Shown: one piece after another, positions 12,155-24,360 of the stretch
Position numbering within the stretch: position 1 is the stretch's first letter
Layout: every line of letters begins with the position of its first letter
Source of the DNA: Salvator merianae
Lineage: Eukaryota; Chordata; Lepidosauria; Squamata; Teiidae
DNA length: 64,000 nt
Assembly: GCA_003586115.2 (NCBI GenBank)
Contig: QVOM02000103.1
Span: forward strand, 9,254,147-9,318,146
Direction of reading: 5' to 3'
Notes under the pieces: generated by a model
What the model saw: the letters and a program-made list of their open reading frames with translations, nothing else
Databases searched by the model: none
What the model was told of the DNA's origin: nothing
Made by a program: the position numbers and the translations under genes

Positions 12155-12559
12155 GGCCTGTTCACACTTACGCTCGCTAACAAAGTGCATCCGCACTTCG
12201 TGGTGGCTGCAGCATCTGCAGCCCCTCCCAAATGCTACTAGCTGTGAACAGCTAAAACATTGTCTACAGCTTGACCAGGAGAAGCTGGGCTGGTCCCAGC
12301 CAGCAGTGTTCGTGCCTGAGGCCACAGCACAGCTGCAGCTGAGCAGTCGCAGGCCTCATCCTGTTCGCCGTGCCAATGGCCAGACACTTCCATGGCTGCT
12401 GTCATGGCGAGCAGGCATGCATTTGCAATGTAAATGCTGGAAGTCCGATACAGGGCCATTCTAGCACTCACAGTGCAAATGACCACCGCACTGCTGGGTC
12501 TTGTCCAGCTTAGAATGGTATAATTATACCATTCCAGGCTGGTCAGCGTGAAAAGGCCC
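12155..12559. mobile_element. MITE of the GGCCTGTTCACACTT family
   Basis: Left end GGCCTGTTCACACTTACGC; right end GCGTGAAAAGGCCC. The internal blocks agcttgaccaggagaagctgg and ccatggctgctgtcatggc are shared with neighbours. The flanking triplets TTT and TTA differ by one base. Confidence 0.65.
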
Positions 12560-13825
12560 TTAGATTTACTTTGCAAGGCTTTTTTACCCAGCAGTCCAAA
12601 TTCTGAAAGGACCTCACACCATCAGCACAGCTTGAATGCTGAAAATATAATAACTGATGCCAAGAACAACGTTCTTTCACAAGTAGTACTGTTCCTAAAA
12701 AGGAAAAAAAGAGGAAGTTGTTCAATAAAATACATCATTCTGTTTTTGGAAAAGGAAGAAAAATAGTCTTTGGAAAAGGAAGGCATCTAGTCACACTTGA
12801 GTAGGCACCTTGTGTGGTAACATAGCATTTAGATGTCAGAAACTTCAGAAATGACCGGAACATGCAATAGTTCAAAGCATCTAAGTTACTCAGAAGGAAA
12901 CAGTAATGAAATCAACCCTCACAAGTATGGGAAAAGTGTAATAATTAACTTGTTTCTACAATCTGTTTATGAAATGTTAATGATATTGCTAAGTTTTCTG
13001 TTTTTGCAATGCCAAAAAAATTTGGAGAAGTATTTCCTTTTCCACTTCTTGCCTCAAAAAATAAAGAAGGAATGAAAATAATCACCACTGTTGATACTAA
13101 AATGTATTACGTCTATATTCTAGTGCACACTAAGGCTTTGCCCTTGGCTACATACTGGTGGCTTACCTTGTGGTTTAGATTTGTTTATTTTTAAAGGCAA
13201 TCCACTTGTAATACTCATTTAGGAAATAGTAATAGCACAGTCAGTGTGTTTGCCCATCACACTCCCTTGCCAACTTCTGGTCAGCTTTTGGGGCACATGT
13301 AGATGGAGCCTTAGTCTTAAATAAACAAACATGGGCCTGCAGCTTTAAGTGAGATTTTGTAGTTACACTTCTCCTGCATTTGGAGTTTCAGAATTTTATG
13401 TTGGTACTAACACACCTGAACTATAAATCTGACATATCTATTTCTATGCTATAATATTTCTTAATATTATTTAGCACTATTGTCACACATTCATGCTTTT
13501 TATCTGATTACAACAAACTTCAAGGGATGGCTCAGACTGAATCTTTTCTGATTAACTCAGTTCACACAGCTGGCTGTTATCAAGTGCGGACAAATCAGGG
13601 CCTCAACTTGCAGGTCTAAACCAGAAAATGCTTCATCAAATCCAGCCTTTGACCTTAAATAATTGAATGAATGAAATCATCAAATCACGAATGTGTGAGC
13701 CATTTTAGAATTACTGAGAGGTATTCAGTGTCTTGCTTTTAGAATCCAGGAACTTTAGAGAGAACAATAGACTAAAAAATGAAAAAAGAGATATGGATAT
13801 GATATGTAAGGATATGATGGCATTA
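12560..13825. other. No feature recognised
   Basis: AT-rich sequence with short chance frames. No gene or clear repeat. Confidence 0.4.
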
Positions 13826-14276
13826 GGGGCCTTTTTGCACTTGCCATGTTAGAACAGGATAACTATCTTATTCTAAGGTGGAAGGGACCCTTGAGTGGAA
13901 AACCAGCAGGATACCAGCATTTGCAGTGCGAATGCTGGTGTCCTGCTCCTGCTCCTCACCGTGACAGCATCCTAGCAGTGTCTGGCTACTGCCATGGCAA
14001 CTGGCAGTGCCATGGATAGTGCAGATGCATGCAGGCACACTCACACAATTGCACAGGTGCAGCCATGGTACACTGCACAGCCATGTGTTTGCACCTAGAA
14101 GTGGATGCAAATGCACTTTACCATCAACTTGTGGAGCGCAATTTAGTGCTCCACAGCTAGCCATGATCAGGAGCAGCTGGAATCTGCTCCCAATTGTGCA
14201 GGCCACCTTAAGGTGTGGACTCACTTGCCTACTGAGTGTCTGCACACTCACTAGGCAACAAGTGTGAAAAGGCCCT
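13826..14276. mobile_element. MITE of the GGGCCTTTTTGCACTTGCC family
   Basis: Left end GGGGCCTTTTTGCACTTGCC; right end ggcaacaagtgtgaaaaggcccT. It carries an agaacaggataactatcttattctaaggtggaa-type sub-terminal palindrome, as at 17221. The flanking triplets ATT and ATA differ by one base. Non-coding. Confidence 0.7.
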
Positions 14277-14379
14277 ATATTTCTCTAGAGTGGGGTTAGG
14301 GAATACTCCAGAGCTCATCAATCAATTTTTTTCCCTGAAAATGTGGATATTTTTTTTGTAGCTATATAAAATGACACGA

Positions 14380-15110
14380 AATGATTTATGATTCATCAAC
14401 TAACATTTTTAACCACCGACTTCCTACTTCTTCCCGGATTTCTTCTATATTTTATAGCCCCCAACCACCCAGTTCTTTTCTTCTCCCAATAATCTTCTTT
14501 CCTCTTCATTCTTTCAGCCCAACAAACACCAGTCAACTTTCCAGGTCTGCTTTCCATTTCTTGCAAAAGGTCAATAGAGGGTTTCCAGTTTTCACAAAAA
14601 TCTATCCACTATCTTATTTCTCAGTAAATTATTATATTTATCCATTCTCAGCAAGCTCTCAAAATCTTCTTCTCATATCAGTCTTTCAATAATTCAGCTT
14701 CTGCCCATTATTCTGCTAAGCCACTTCTTAAGTTCCTCCATCAGGCTCCTTCAGTTCTTTTTTTCCTTTTCCTCCAGTCCTTTCCATATTTGAACCAAAA
14801 AAATTGCATCTTATTCACAGATTTCAGTCTTTGTTGATTCCAAATAAAGATTACTTCTGTTACTGTATGCCTCATATACTCCTTTCTCCCTTGTAAGATT
14901 TTGCTAGCAGTGACTCATACAGTCTCACTCGAACAACATCTCTTGTAACTTTCCTCACTAAGAACACCATTACATCCCTTGACACTTTGTCGGTGGTAGG
15001 TTCAGATGCTTCTATTTGTATTTCTTGCACCATAAATTTTGTCTGAGGAATTTCTGCTTTAAAATCATCCAGATTCAGATGAATTTTCAACCTGTCTCAG
15101 TCAGCTGGCT
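14380..15110 (-). mobile_element. Possible decayed L1-like LINE, 5'/ORF1 region
   Basis: On the minus strand the region is A- and GA-rich. It gives a 72-codon frame rich in Lys, Glu and Val, with VRLYESLLAKSYKGERSI at its end. Composition and frame resemble L1 ORF1-type sequence, but no diagnostic motif is present. Family assignment is weak. Confidence 0.3.
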
Positions 15111-15813
15111 GATGAAGCCTGATATATTCCATAATCTGTGCCCCTCACCTTTTCTGCCTTAAGGGTGTCTCCTGACTGGTCCTTCAGTGGTTGGCAGCTT
15201 CCAGCATAAGCCATTCCACTATCATCAAAAAGCTGCATTGATATCAGCGACAATGTGGGCAACATTTACCGCATCTAAAACCCATGCAGGTGCTGCAAAA
15301 TACTGATCAATTGTGCTTCTACAGTTTTTCCTTAACCACAGCATAGCTGAAGTGCTTGACTCATTAAAATGCTCATTAAAGAAGCAGATGTGTGCATGCA
15401 TTTTATTAGAGCTGATCAAAGACTGTGGCAGACATGCTAAACAAAAATACCCACACATTGCAATGCAATAGAATAAGGGGTCATGACATCCATTAGGTGG
15501 GCTATAATACACTAAAGAGTGGTAAATGAGTAAATCAGTAGTAAGCAAGAAAGGAATTTATTTTTGTAGAGAAGAATGAGGTTGTTTCTCTTCCTGGAAT
15601 TTAGGAATAAATTAAAATTTGCTAAATAGATGGAAGCATATGAGTCATGCATTTCTGAGGACTTAGACTATTTTGCTTTGAAAAGCATGACATGTTACAT
15701 ATTCAGATGAAACTAATTTGAAGGAAAAATAAAGCAATAAACTAAGCTGCTGCTTCATGTTTATAGGTAGCAAACAATATTTCTGTCTCGTGCAAATAGT
15801 TATTGAGAAAGTA

Positions 15814-16029
15814 AGATTTTGTTCACATGCAGTAAAAAAAAAAGGACTTCTGCAATGGCTTAGCAATGGTTCACTGGTGGGATCATTCACATACCACTAT
15901 ACCAGCTCATTGACATTATGGACTAGAAAATTTGGATTAGAGATGAGATGGGAACACAAGAGCCACACACTACTATCTCTAAGGCACTTTTGAGACTTTT
16001 TTTTTTTTTGCTGCCTATGAAAGCAACCT
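15814..16029. mobile_element. Short DNA transposon, CACATGCAGTAAAAA family
   Basis: The left end (ttttgttcacatgcagtaaaaaa) and right end (tttttttttgctgcctatg, aagcaacc) match the two copies at 53127 and 53600. The interior also matches: gatcattcac, gagatgagatgggaacac, ctctaaggcacttttgag. A three-member family in this window, about 215-230 bp. Confidence 0.65.
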
Positions 16030-17049
16030 AAGTTACTGTGAGATACTTTTAAATTTTGGATTACAATATAGCCATAAAGGAGTATTTCCACACCATAGCA
16101 TTAAATCCTATTCAAGTAGACCAGTTTCATTTCAAGAGGTTCCATTTAGCAGTTCCATGTATCTTGACTGTTTATCAAAGTGACAGTTATGCATTAGGAA
16201 CTCATTTCTGCACCTTACAAATTCCTCTTTCCATCACTACTCACTCCATTACATAAGGAAGTGTTTTCACGCAAAGAAATCTCTCTCTCTCTCAAAAAAA
16301 TGAGAGATTTCCTTCAAAAACATTGGTTTTACGGTGCGACAAAAATAAACTTATTTTTAGCTGACAATTGCCATCAAGAGGTTTCACAGAAATATATATA
16401 TATATTAAAAAGACCTTGGCGTAGTTTCTTATTTCAGTCCAGCATTCTTTTATGATGGCATAGCATCCCTCATTATATAAAATCAACAAAATTTATGGGC
16501 TTGGGCCATCTCAGAATGAACCAGCACATTTGCGACAATAAAACAATATAAGATGCAGAAAGTAATGTTACTGGTAGAAAGAAAGACTTTGTCTTGGATT
16601 CTAAGACAGCTTAAGGACACTCACGAAAGGAAAGTTTCCCATGATCTCTTCCTTGTGCAACCTTTTACATCCCAAACTGCTCAGAAGGAGTCTGAATCAT
16701 TGGAAAGAGTAAAAGCCACAGGTGGCTGCTGGCAAAAGACAATGGAACTGGTTTAATTTATCTTTGGATCCAAACCAAACAAAATTACAGCTCACTAAAA
16801 TCTTTTGCCAGTTAAGAGGAGTAGTAGTAAATAAACACACAATTCATGATGCAGAGCACTGGAAAACCTTTTCAGGAATCTTCAGTGCAATTTGTGACAT
16901 GATACCAGTTGACTACCTTGAGCAGAGTCAGCTTGCTGGCAGAAAAGGAACACTGTATATCCCACATAAATTCTCCCTTTTTCCGGCAATAATACACTTG
17001 ATGATGATGATACACCAAAGAAATACATATCAGGAAAACAACTAGAAAT
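16030..17049. other. Mostly unassigned; possible upstream part of the Dong-like LINE
   Basis: No clear motif. Frames at about 16553-16756 and 16722-17045 may belong to the decayed R4/Dong-like element that is recognisable from 17050, but I cannot align them to a named domain. Contains a CT-rich stretch (16280-16293) and an AT dinucleotide run (16392-16404). Confidence 0.35.
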
Positions 17050-17220
17050 GGCTGCAAAATGAAACCTTGAAAAAAGAAACAGAAAGCCTATTATCTGCAG
17101 CCCAAAAGCAGGACCTACAAATGATCAGAAAGATCACAAATCACAGCAAGTGCAGACTGCATAAAGAAAATTTGACATGGCACGACACCTCAGCTTTTGC
17201 AGCACGATTACACAAAATGA

Positions 17221-17598
17221 GGGCCTTTTCACACTTGCCACTTTAGAACAGAATAACTATCCTATTCTAAGGTGGAATGGATTCTACAGATCGGACACCA
17301 TCCATGCTGCAGGGCGCTAGAATGGAACACCAGCAGGATACTAGCCTTTACACTGCAAATGCTGGTGTCCTGATTCTGATTCTTGCCATGACAGCAGCCG
17401 GGAAGTGGCCAGCTGCTGCCATGGTGACCAGCAATGCTGCAGATCACACAGTTGTACATAGGTGCAGCTGCAGTGTGCTCCACAGCTAGGAGCAATTGGC
17501 AGCAGCTAGAGACTCCTCCCAATCACATTGGCTGCTGCAAGGTATGGACATGCTTGCCTAGTGAGCATCTGCACGCTCACTAGAGAGCAAAAAGGCCC
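17221..17598. mobile_element. MITE inserted in the Dong-like LINE (first)
   Basis: Left end GGGCCTTTTCACACTTGCC; right end gagagcaaaaaggccc. It shares agaacagaataactatcctattctaaggtgga and the accagcaggata block with the copy at 13826, but in the same reading direction. The host LINE reading resumes after it. The 3-bp duplication is not exact (ATG / AAA). Confidence 0.65.
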
Positions 17599-17739
17599 TA
17601 AATATAAGAAATGCCATGACAAAGTTGCAGCAATGTTATATTGAAATTTATGTAAAAACTGCAATTTACCAGTTGCAGAAATACTATAGGAACACAGGAC
17701 TGGAAACTTGTCAAAAAAAAAAGTGAGGTTAAACATACT

Positions 17740-18256
17740 GGGCCTGTTCACACTTGCAACTGGCAAGCATCAAGGATACTTGCTTGCCAAGTACATCCAC
17801 ATCTTGTGGATGCCCAAGCGTCCAGGAGGGGGCTACATCTTCTCCTGATCGCTACCACCTGTGGAGCACTAATTAGTGCTCCACAACCTTACTAGGAGGT
17901 GATAGTCACCTCCTGGTAAGGTGCATTCACACCTACCTGGTAATGAAGCATCCAGGCTGGTGCGACACAGTGATCACTCATGCACAATTGGGGAATCAGG
18001 CCCAATTGGGCCTGCACAATGCCAGATCAGGCCATGCAACCAGTGCTGCACAGGCCTGCCAACTGCCATGGCAGAGGCTGCACGCTTCCCGGCCACTGCT
18101 GTGGCGAGGATCAGGTATGGATACTGGCATTCGCGGTAGCCGGCTTTAGGTCCGGTTTCTGTCCCTGCAGCACAGACAGTGCCCTTTCTGCATGGTGAAT
18201 ACCACAATGGAACATACTAATTAATCTGTTCTATCATGGTAAATGTGAACACACCC
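17740..18256. mobile_element. MITE inserted in the Dong-like LINE (second), duplication ACT
   Basis: Left end GGGCCTGTTCACACTTGC; right end AATGTGAACACACCC. ACT flanks both sides (17737-17739, 18257-18259). It has an internal foldback around aattagtgctccacaac and gctgccatggcagaggctg-type blocks, and a sub-terminal palindrome (aatctgttctatcatgg) on the right. Confidence 0.75.
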
Positions 18257-18723
18257 ACTATGAATATGAAAATTCAAATAGATAAATAGATTATAATGTG
18301 CTTAACATTTCTGTGCTGACAAAAGCAATAAAATGGATGTGGCTATTCTATGGAACAGAATTGAGAAGAAAGAATTGGAAAAGATTTGAAAATACCAACA
18401 TCCACAAATTAAACTCCAGTGCTTCTGGGAGAAAAAAAATAACAGTAGTTCCATAGGTATTGGTACACTAGATGCAATATCAAAGAAACTCAAGAAATAT
18501 TTTGAAGATACCAGAATAAATAAAATAATTCCATAACTGTGAAAGCAGTAGTACTTGGTACTAGCTATATTCTTTAAGGAATCCTTATTGATTCATAAAT
18601 CCTTGATCAGGATTCAAAATAATAATGGTCCTAAACTCCAACCATGATATCTGGAAGACTGTGCGACCAACACATTTTCATTCTCATCCTCATCTAATCT
18701 AGTAAAGATTATATTTTAATGGG

Positions 18724-18997
18724 AGGCCTGATCTGGCAGCACATAGGTCTGATCATGCAGGCATGATCAGCTGATTGCACCTGCATGCATGTGCCTGCAT
18801 GCTGCACAGGCGTGCAGATCACCATGGCAGCAGCCAGACGTTTCCTGGCCACTGCCATGGTGAGGATTGGGCACAGCTACCGGCTTCTGGTGTGGTTTCT
18901 GGCCACGCAGTGCAGACAGTGTCCATACTGTGTGGTAAATTACCACAATAGAACAGACCAATTAGTCTGTTCTATCATGGAAAGTGCAAAAATGCTG
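18724..18997. mobile_element. MITE, 5'-truncated relative of the 17740 copy
   Basis: Shares ctgcacaggcgtgcagatcacc, atggcagcagccagacg, ccactgccatggtgagga, and the right end with aattagtctgttctatcatgg and aaagtgcaaaaatgc. The left terminus is missing. Confidence 0.6.
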
Positions 18998-19129
18998 ACC
19001 CTGAATACTGGAAGAACAGATTGGCATGGAATAGCTCAGAGAAAAATCAGGAGGGCATTTTATGATCTGATCGCTGTGATCCAGTGACTGCTTCAGATCA
19101 TCTTAACTATTGTGTGCGTTCACAGTCCT

Positions 19130-19425
19130 AGTTGCCATATTTTGCATACATTTCCCAACTTACAGTGTATATTTATGTTGAATATTATTGCATTGTGGTC
19201 ACTGTTCCCCACTGGACAACAAGATCTTGAGTATTGCTTATGATCAAGTCCAGGATCCCATTTTTCCTGGTTCTTTCTACAACCACCAGGTCTAAAGAGC
19301 ATGTTTAGCATATCCAGGAATTTTATCTCTCTGTCATGAGTTGAGAATAGTTCACCCAGTCTATGCAAGGATAGTTGAAAGCAATAGCATGTCTCTAATA
19401 ATAGATTTACCTTCTGCCAGGGTAT
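19130..19425 (-). mobile_element. Non-LTR retrotransposon endonuclease fragment
   Basis: Minus-strand translation gives REIKFLDMLNMLFRPGGCRK, then QEKWDPGLDHKQYSR, then GNSDHNAIIFNI. The G-(N/C)-SDH block is the C-terminal motif of LINE endonucleases, preceded by a target-site-type D-L-L stretch as in CR1/L3-type elements. The fragment is bordered by MITE pieces. Confidence 0.5.
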
Positions 19426-19429
19426 TCTT

Positions 19430-19583
19430 ATCCACAACATTTCTGTGGGTGGGTCAGATTCACAAACGCTGTGTCCAGACTGGGTCTAAAACCCAGGATC
19501 ATCCAAGCACTATATCGGTGGTCAATACCACGTTAGAACAGACTAATTGGTCTGTTCTAATGTGGTAAGTGCAAAAACGCCCT
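19430..19583. mobile_element. MITE right-end fragment
   Basis: Contains the sub-terminal palindrome agaacagactaattggtctgttct followed by aatgtggtaagtgcaaaaacgccct, the right terminus of the family seen at 17740 and 18724. 5'-truncated. Confidence 0.55.
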
Positions 19584-20248
19584 AACTCTCTTTTTAATGT
19601 ACATCACCTTCAGTTTGCCCTTTCCTGTCCTTCCTGCAGAGTTTGTAACTTGGAGTAACTTTAAATATGAACTATCATGCATTTGCCATTCTGCAAAACT
19701 GTTTTCCATCCCTCTGGAAATGTTCCTATCCTAAAATTAGGACAAGTGCCTCATTCAGTGACAAAATTTTAGATTAATATCAAGTTGCTTTCAGGAAGTA
19801 AATACCTTAAGAAGAAAGTAAAGCAAGGACCAATGCCAAAGCAAACACCTGTAATTCACAATAGCCTCATTAAAAGTTTCATAGACTGGACAATTGAATA
19901 TATTTGTTTCTGTATTCTATTTCCTCATATATTGATGATGATGATTTTCAAAATATTGGTTGATCTTATTTCAGGTAAAGCCAAGGTTAATGATTCACTG
20001 TGCATGAAAGCTAACGAAAAGAAAGTTACAAGTTGAAATAGGTGGGTTTAATGATTGGTTAGTAATTTTTAATAACATTAGCCTTTCCTTCCGTCTCTGT
20101 GGCTTATATGAGTGCCCGTTAGACTGTGACTTAATCTGAAGTAAGAACGTAAGGCAGAGGTGTGTTTGAGAACTGTAAGTATTCTGTAACCATCAAGTTT
20201 TCTTTTTCTAATGTGCACCCTTGCTCAATTCTGGAAATCTCTGATAAA

Positions 20249-20287
20249 TAGTAGTAATAATAGTAGTAGTAGCAGTAGTAATAGTAA
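20249..20287. repeat. (AGT)n microsatellite
   Basis: Imperfect run of agt/aat units: gtagtaataatagtagtagt continuing with agcagtagtaatagta. Confidence 0.85.
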
Positions 20288-21745
20288 CTTTTATGTACTT
20301 TTTAAAAAATAATGGTTATCTATTTTTGTCACAATCACACTACAGAACTGTGTAGCTACTTGCAATCTATAGTATGTTAGTAGGAGTTGTTCTATTAATT
20401 GGAAATTAATTGTAGAGGGAAAGATAACTTTTATATTAACAGTGCAATTAAAACAACAAGAAAAAGTGAACTCATGTTATTCTATGTAATTCTTTATCAA
20501 CAGAGAAATTGTCTATATCAGACAAGAACTTAATTTAGAGATTAGACTATGTAAAATATAGAAAGAACTGTGCAGACTTTGTTAGTTTGTTTCTAAAAAA
20601 TAAAATCCTCAGGATCTGAAACTGTGCATTTACTTTATGAACAGATGTGATTGCATATAAGGGAATTAAAAACCTGGAACTCATGCATAAAGACTCTGAT
20701 TAAAAATCTGGAATTCATGCAATATAAAACAAAAATGGTGTTATAGGATGATTCCTTCTTTTCTGAAAGAATCTGGATACTATATGTCTGTGATAGTTTC
20801 CTATTCTGTCAATTTGTTAAGCAAATATATGATAAACAAAAAAGTCTACAGACTCACTTTCAGCTGCCTATATATTCTACATATTCAGCTTTTAGAAGCT
20901 GAAAACATGTATTTCCATCTTACTAACTACCCCAGTCTATGTGCTAATGCTGTCCTTATCAAGAATAATTCTGCCTTTGACAAACTTAAGCTTCATTTAC
21001 AAATTATCTTCAAGACCGTCAGTGGCACTGCTTGTAGGCATCAATTCAGACTGTCAATGGCTTGGGCTGCATTCAGAAATTTTTGTTGAGAATTCTGTAC
21101 TTTGAAGATCTAGGCTTTTCTGCACAGGGCAAAAGTAAGTACTTTAATCTTTACCTGCTTTGTAAGTGGAGAATCATTCTTTAACAAAGAAAAGGAAGGC
21201 TAGAGCTGTGTGTTCTTCTACAATCCTTAGAATTTAGTCATTCAGTCTAAATTCCTGTCAACTACTAAAACAAATTATGTATTAGATATTATGTTCAAAA
21301 ACAAAAAACTGTAACTAGCTGATATAACAGAAAATCCTTTTAAACAAGAGGATTTTTTATTAAGTAATTTTAATAAGGCTAACAATTAACATTAAACAAA
21401 AATAAATAAATACAACATTCAAAAAACTAATTGCTGGATAAAAATTAGGATAAATTTCAGCATCGTGTTTTCACTTTGATCCATGAAGCACTTCCCCACC
21501 CTACAGCTTCAAAGAAAAACAAGTCATTCTGTAAAGTCAGCAGGAATTGAGCTTGGCTAATAGGTCATCTTTTAATATGTTAAAAATGTGCAAATGATGT
21601 AATAGCATACAAGATCATCTACTAGAAAAAGGTACAGAATGTGAGACTAGGGCTAATTACATCAATATAGACAATTAAGGTATTCATTTATGCAAAAGTA
21701 ATGGCCTTCTTTCCAACATCCAAATGAACTTCAGTAAAAAGTCTC

Positions 21746-21797
21746 TTCCTCCTTCCTTCCTTCCTTCCTTCCTTCCTTCCTTCCTTCCTTCCTTCCT
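21746..21797. repeat. (CCTT)n microsatellite
   Basis: About 12 near-perfect ccttc units. The Pro/Ser/Phe frame across it is an artefact of the repeat. Confidence 0.95.
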
Positions 21798-21964
21798 GTT
21801 CTTAAACTGTTCAGACTCTCAAATAAAACAATGGGGTAAATCATCTTCATGTGCGCCTAGACATGAATTTTGTCTCTTTTCTTCTTCAGTTGCTTTTTCA
21901 AAATCTTATCCAATTATCTCTACTGGTTTGGATGTGCTTTAGTTGATTTTTGTTTTTATGAGTG

Positions 21965-22036
21965 CTAATTCTTGTAATCTGCCCTAAGACTTCTGAGTAT
22001 AAGGCAGGATATAAATGTAATAAATAAATAAATAAA
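21965..22036 (+). mobile_element. L2-type LINE 3' tail
   Basis: Reads cttgtaatctgccctaagac, then ggcaggatataaatgtaa followed by an (AATA)n tail. Confidence 0.6.
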
Positions 22037-22292
22037 GTAGGGGATCTTTCAAACAGATCACTTCTAATAATTCATTTTTTAGGGACACTGGAGGTAAGGA
22101 TCGCTGATTCTCTGCTTATTTGTTTGAATCCTACTCTTGAAAATGTAGCAGCTCCACCTAGTGAGAAAGGATGGCTATTGCTCTAGGTTTATGAGAGATA
22201 GTATTAGAAAAGAGAAGAAAAGGTAGAAGCAAGTGGCAGCATATCCAACCAAGCAAAGTCCTATACATTTCAGGGACAAATGCTGAGACATA

Positions 22293-22756
22293 GGGCCTGT
22301 TCGCATTCAGTTGATAATCAGTGATTGGATGCTCACTGGATAGACTCATCCACATGCCACCACCGCTACCATGTCCTGGAGTGCTCATAGCTGCTGCCGG
22401 ATGTTACTAGCTGTGGACAACTAAACTGCAGTCCAAATCTTGGCCAGAAGCAGCTAGTAAGTTCATAGTTAGCAGCGTTCACATTGTCTTCTGGGTGTGA
22501 CACTGAGAGTTGGCATAGCAGCACAGCTGTGGCTGCACAGTCACATGCCACATCCCAATCTCCATGTCAATGTCTGGGAAGACACCAGATGTTGCCATGG
22601 CAGTACAGTCTGCCCTGGTTGAACCATCTGCTTTTCAAAACGTCTGGTTTGGGCCTTTTCCAGCCCTTGGAGTGCAGATCCCTGGCTCCATGCTTGATTC
22701 TTACCAGCCTGATATGGAGTTATTATACCACCAGGCCATTAGGTGTGAACAGTCCT
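22293..22756. mobile_element. MITE, duplication ATA (intact relative of the 7264 copy)
   Basis: Left end GGGCCTGTTCGCATTCAG; right end AGGTGTGAACAGTCCT. ATA flanks both sides (22290-22292, 22757-22759). It shares tttgggccttttccagccctt and taccagcctgatat with the outer element at 7264-8170. Confidence 0.75.
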
Positions 22757-24140
22757 ATATACTCTTATTCAACTGGATGGTTTTTCAAAGTATCTAAACT
22801 TCATCATATAGGTATCCATTGCAATGAAGGAGAAAGAGAAACAACAAAAAGTAGAATATTCTTCACTTTTTTAAAGCATGTTGAAAAAGTCAAGGAAGAA
22901 AAGTGGAATAATATCTGTCAATACAAACTCTAGAATCTCTGTCCTCTGGAGAATCTTCTTTGGATACACAGTCACAATAGTACCTTCCTCTTAACAGTGT
23001 TTTCTTTGTTAAATTACAAGACATAGCTGTGTTAGTCTGGATCAGTACAGCAAGGAGGTCTAGTAGCACCTTAGAGACTAACAAAGAAAAAGAAGTTGGT
23101 AGAATGAATTTTCATAGTGGCAGTGTTTTCACCACCAAATTGTGTGGATCCACAAGGGAGTATCTATGACACAACCTCATTGTTCCTTTGTCACTGATTC
23201 CTGAGCAGCTGGAAATAAACTTTGCTTTCCAGTAAGGGAATCCAGGAGTGTTTAATGAACTAGTTTGCAAACTGTTGAACCTCTTTATAGAAACAGGCTG
23301 ACAGTTCAAGGTTCATTAAGAACTAGTTCATCCACAGATATGGTGTAGTTTGATGTGAATCGAACTGCAAAACAAAAATCTTGTGCATCTCTACTTTGAT
23401 ATTGAATTAGTGAAACATATTTTGTTATTCTGCAGTTTCTACTGTGATGCCTGTGTCCATTTAATTTTTCAAATTTTGATTGATTTACCTGGCAAAATTA
23501 ATTAGTTTTATGCTAAATACTTGCTGTCTGATAAAACTCCCAAAGCAAAAATATCTGTGGCTAAATTTATGTCAAGTGTCCTTTAAATCCAAAACTATCA
23601 GTACTCTTAAAAAAAAAAAAAAAAAAAACTTGTGGTAACCCAGGTTACTTTGTTTTTTTACATTCTCATTTTTCTCTTTCATATTTTAATTTTATTTCAA
23701 AGATTTTGCCCATACTTGGGTCTTTTGACCTCATTAATAAATTGAAACTGAAAATTATGGCTCTATATACCTCAAAACTTTAAGATATGATGAGCTGCAG
23801 TCTTTTACGTATATGTTGTAACAGGAACGTTATTGCTTTAAGGAGGGACACAAGTCTGTTTGGCTTAAGTCTATTCTCAAATTCTCTTTTCTAAACTGAA
23901 GTATCTGTGCACAGTGTATTCCTCTTGCAGGTTTTAGTTTGGGATCCGAGAATAAGTTCAAAGCAAGAAAGGCTAAACATCAGAGTCTCATATTTGGGTT
24001 CCAGTAATAACATCAAGATGGAAATATCCACAAAAGTTTGGAAAGTTGATGTTGTTTCCACTTTAGATTCTCATATCACAGAATTTATTTTGAATTCAAA
24101 TACAAATTTAGAACTTTAGGCCTTGAGTGCAAAGCTCTGT
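22757..24140. other. Mostly unassigned; short dispersed-repeat piece at 23015-23115
   Basis: Bases 23015-23115 (agctgtgttagtctggatca, then aggtctagtagcacctta and gagactaacaaag) match a repeat common in sauropsids. A poly(A) run lies at about 23609-23629. A gtgcatctcta end at 23383-23393 may be a hAT-like terminus. The rest is AT-rich without features. Confidence 0.4.
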
Positions 24141-24144
24141 CTTA

Positions 24145-24340
24145 TGATGCCAAAACCTCTTATTGTTTAGTAGTTTAGTCATGTCTGACTCTTGGTGACT
24201 CCACAGCCCACAACACAGCAGGTCATTCTGTCTTCCACTGTCTACCAGAGTCTGTCTAAGCTCATGTTCATTGTCTCCATAACTCTATCTATCCATCCAT
24301 CTTTTCTAGTGAATTCTGTCTTGTCATTATGTTTACAAAG
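24145..24340 (-). mobile_element. BovB LINE 3' fragment
   Basis: Reads, on the + strand, agtttagtcatgtctgactc, ttggtgactccacag, ctgtcttccactgtctacc and ctcatgttcattg. This is the inverted form of the BovB 3' end. It is followed by atccatcc-type tandem units. Confidence 0.6.
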
Positions 24341-24360
24341 TATTTGAGTTTCTGCTTCAG

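Larger units (their letters stand above)
17050..18560 (+). mobile_element. R4/Dong-like LINE, C-terminal part, split by two MITEs
   Basis: Three separated pieces read as one C-terminal domain. 17072-17220 gives TESLLSAAQKQDLQMI and then KCRLHKENLTWHDTSAF. 17600-17736 gives RNAMTKLQQCYIEIYVK and then QKYYRNTGLE. 18300-18560 gives KELEKI...KYQ and then ISKKLKKYF. These correspond, in order, to the E-T-E-L-AAQ-Q...KCRLC, RHD-VA--LHW and I-KELEKI-KYQ-L...IGALGAI-KKLK blocks I associate with R4/Dong elements. Insertions occupy 17221-17598 and 17740-18256. Inactive through stops. Confidence 0.6.
19584..21964. other. AT-rich, no gene seen
   Basis: Long AT-rich stretch with chance frames of up to 113 codons and no recognisable motif. 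It contains an AGT microsatellite (about 20249-20287) and a CCTT microsatellite (about 21746-21797). Confidence 0.45.

Noticed and set aside
21700..21942. Frame rich in Pro/Ser/Phe
   Set aside because: Produced by the CCTT microsatellite.
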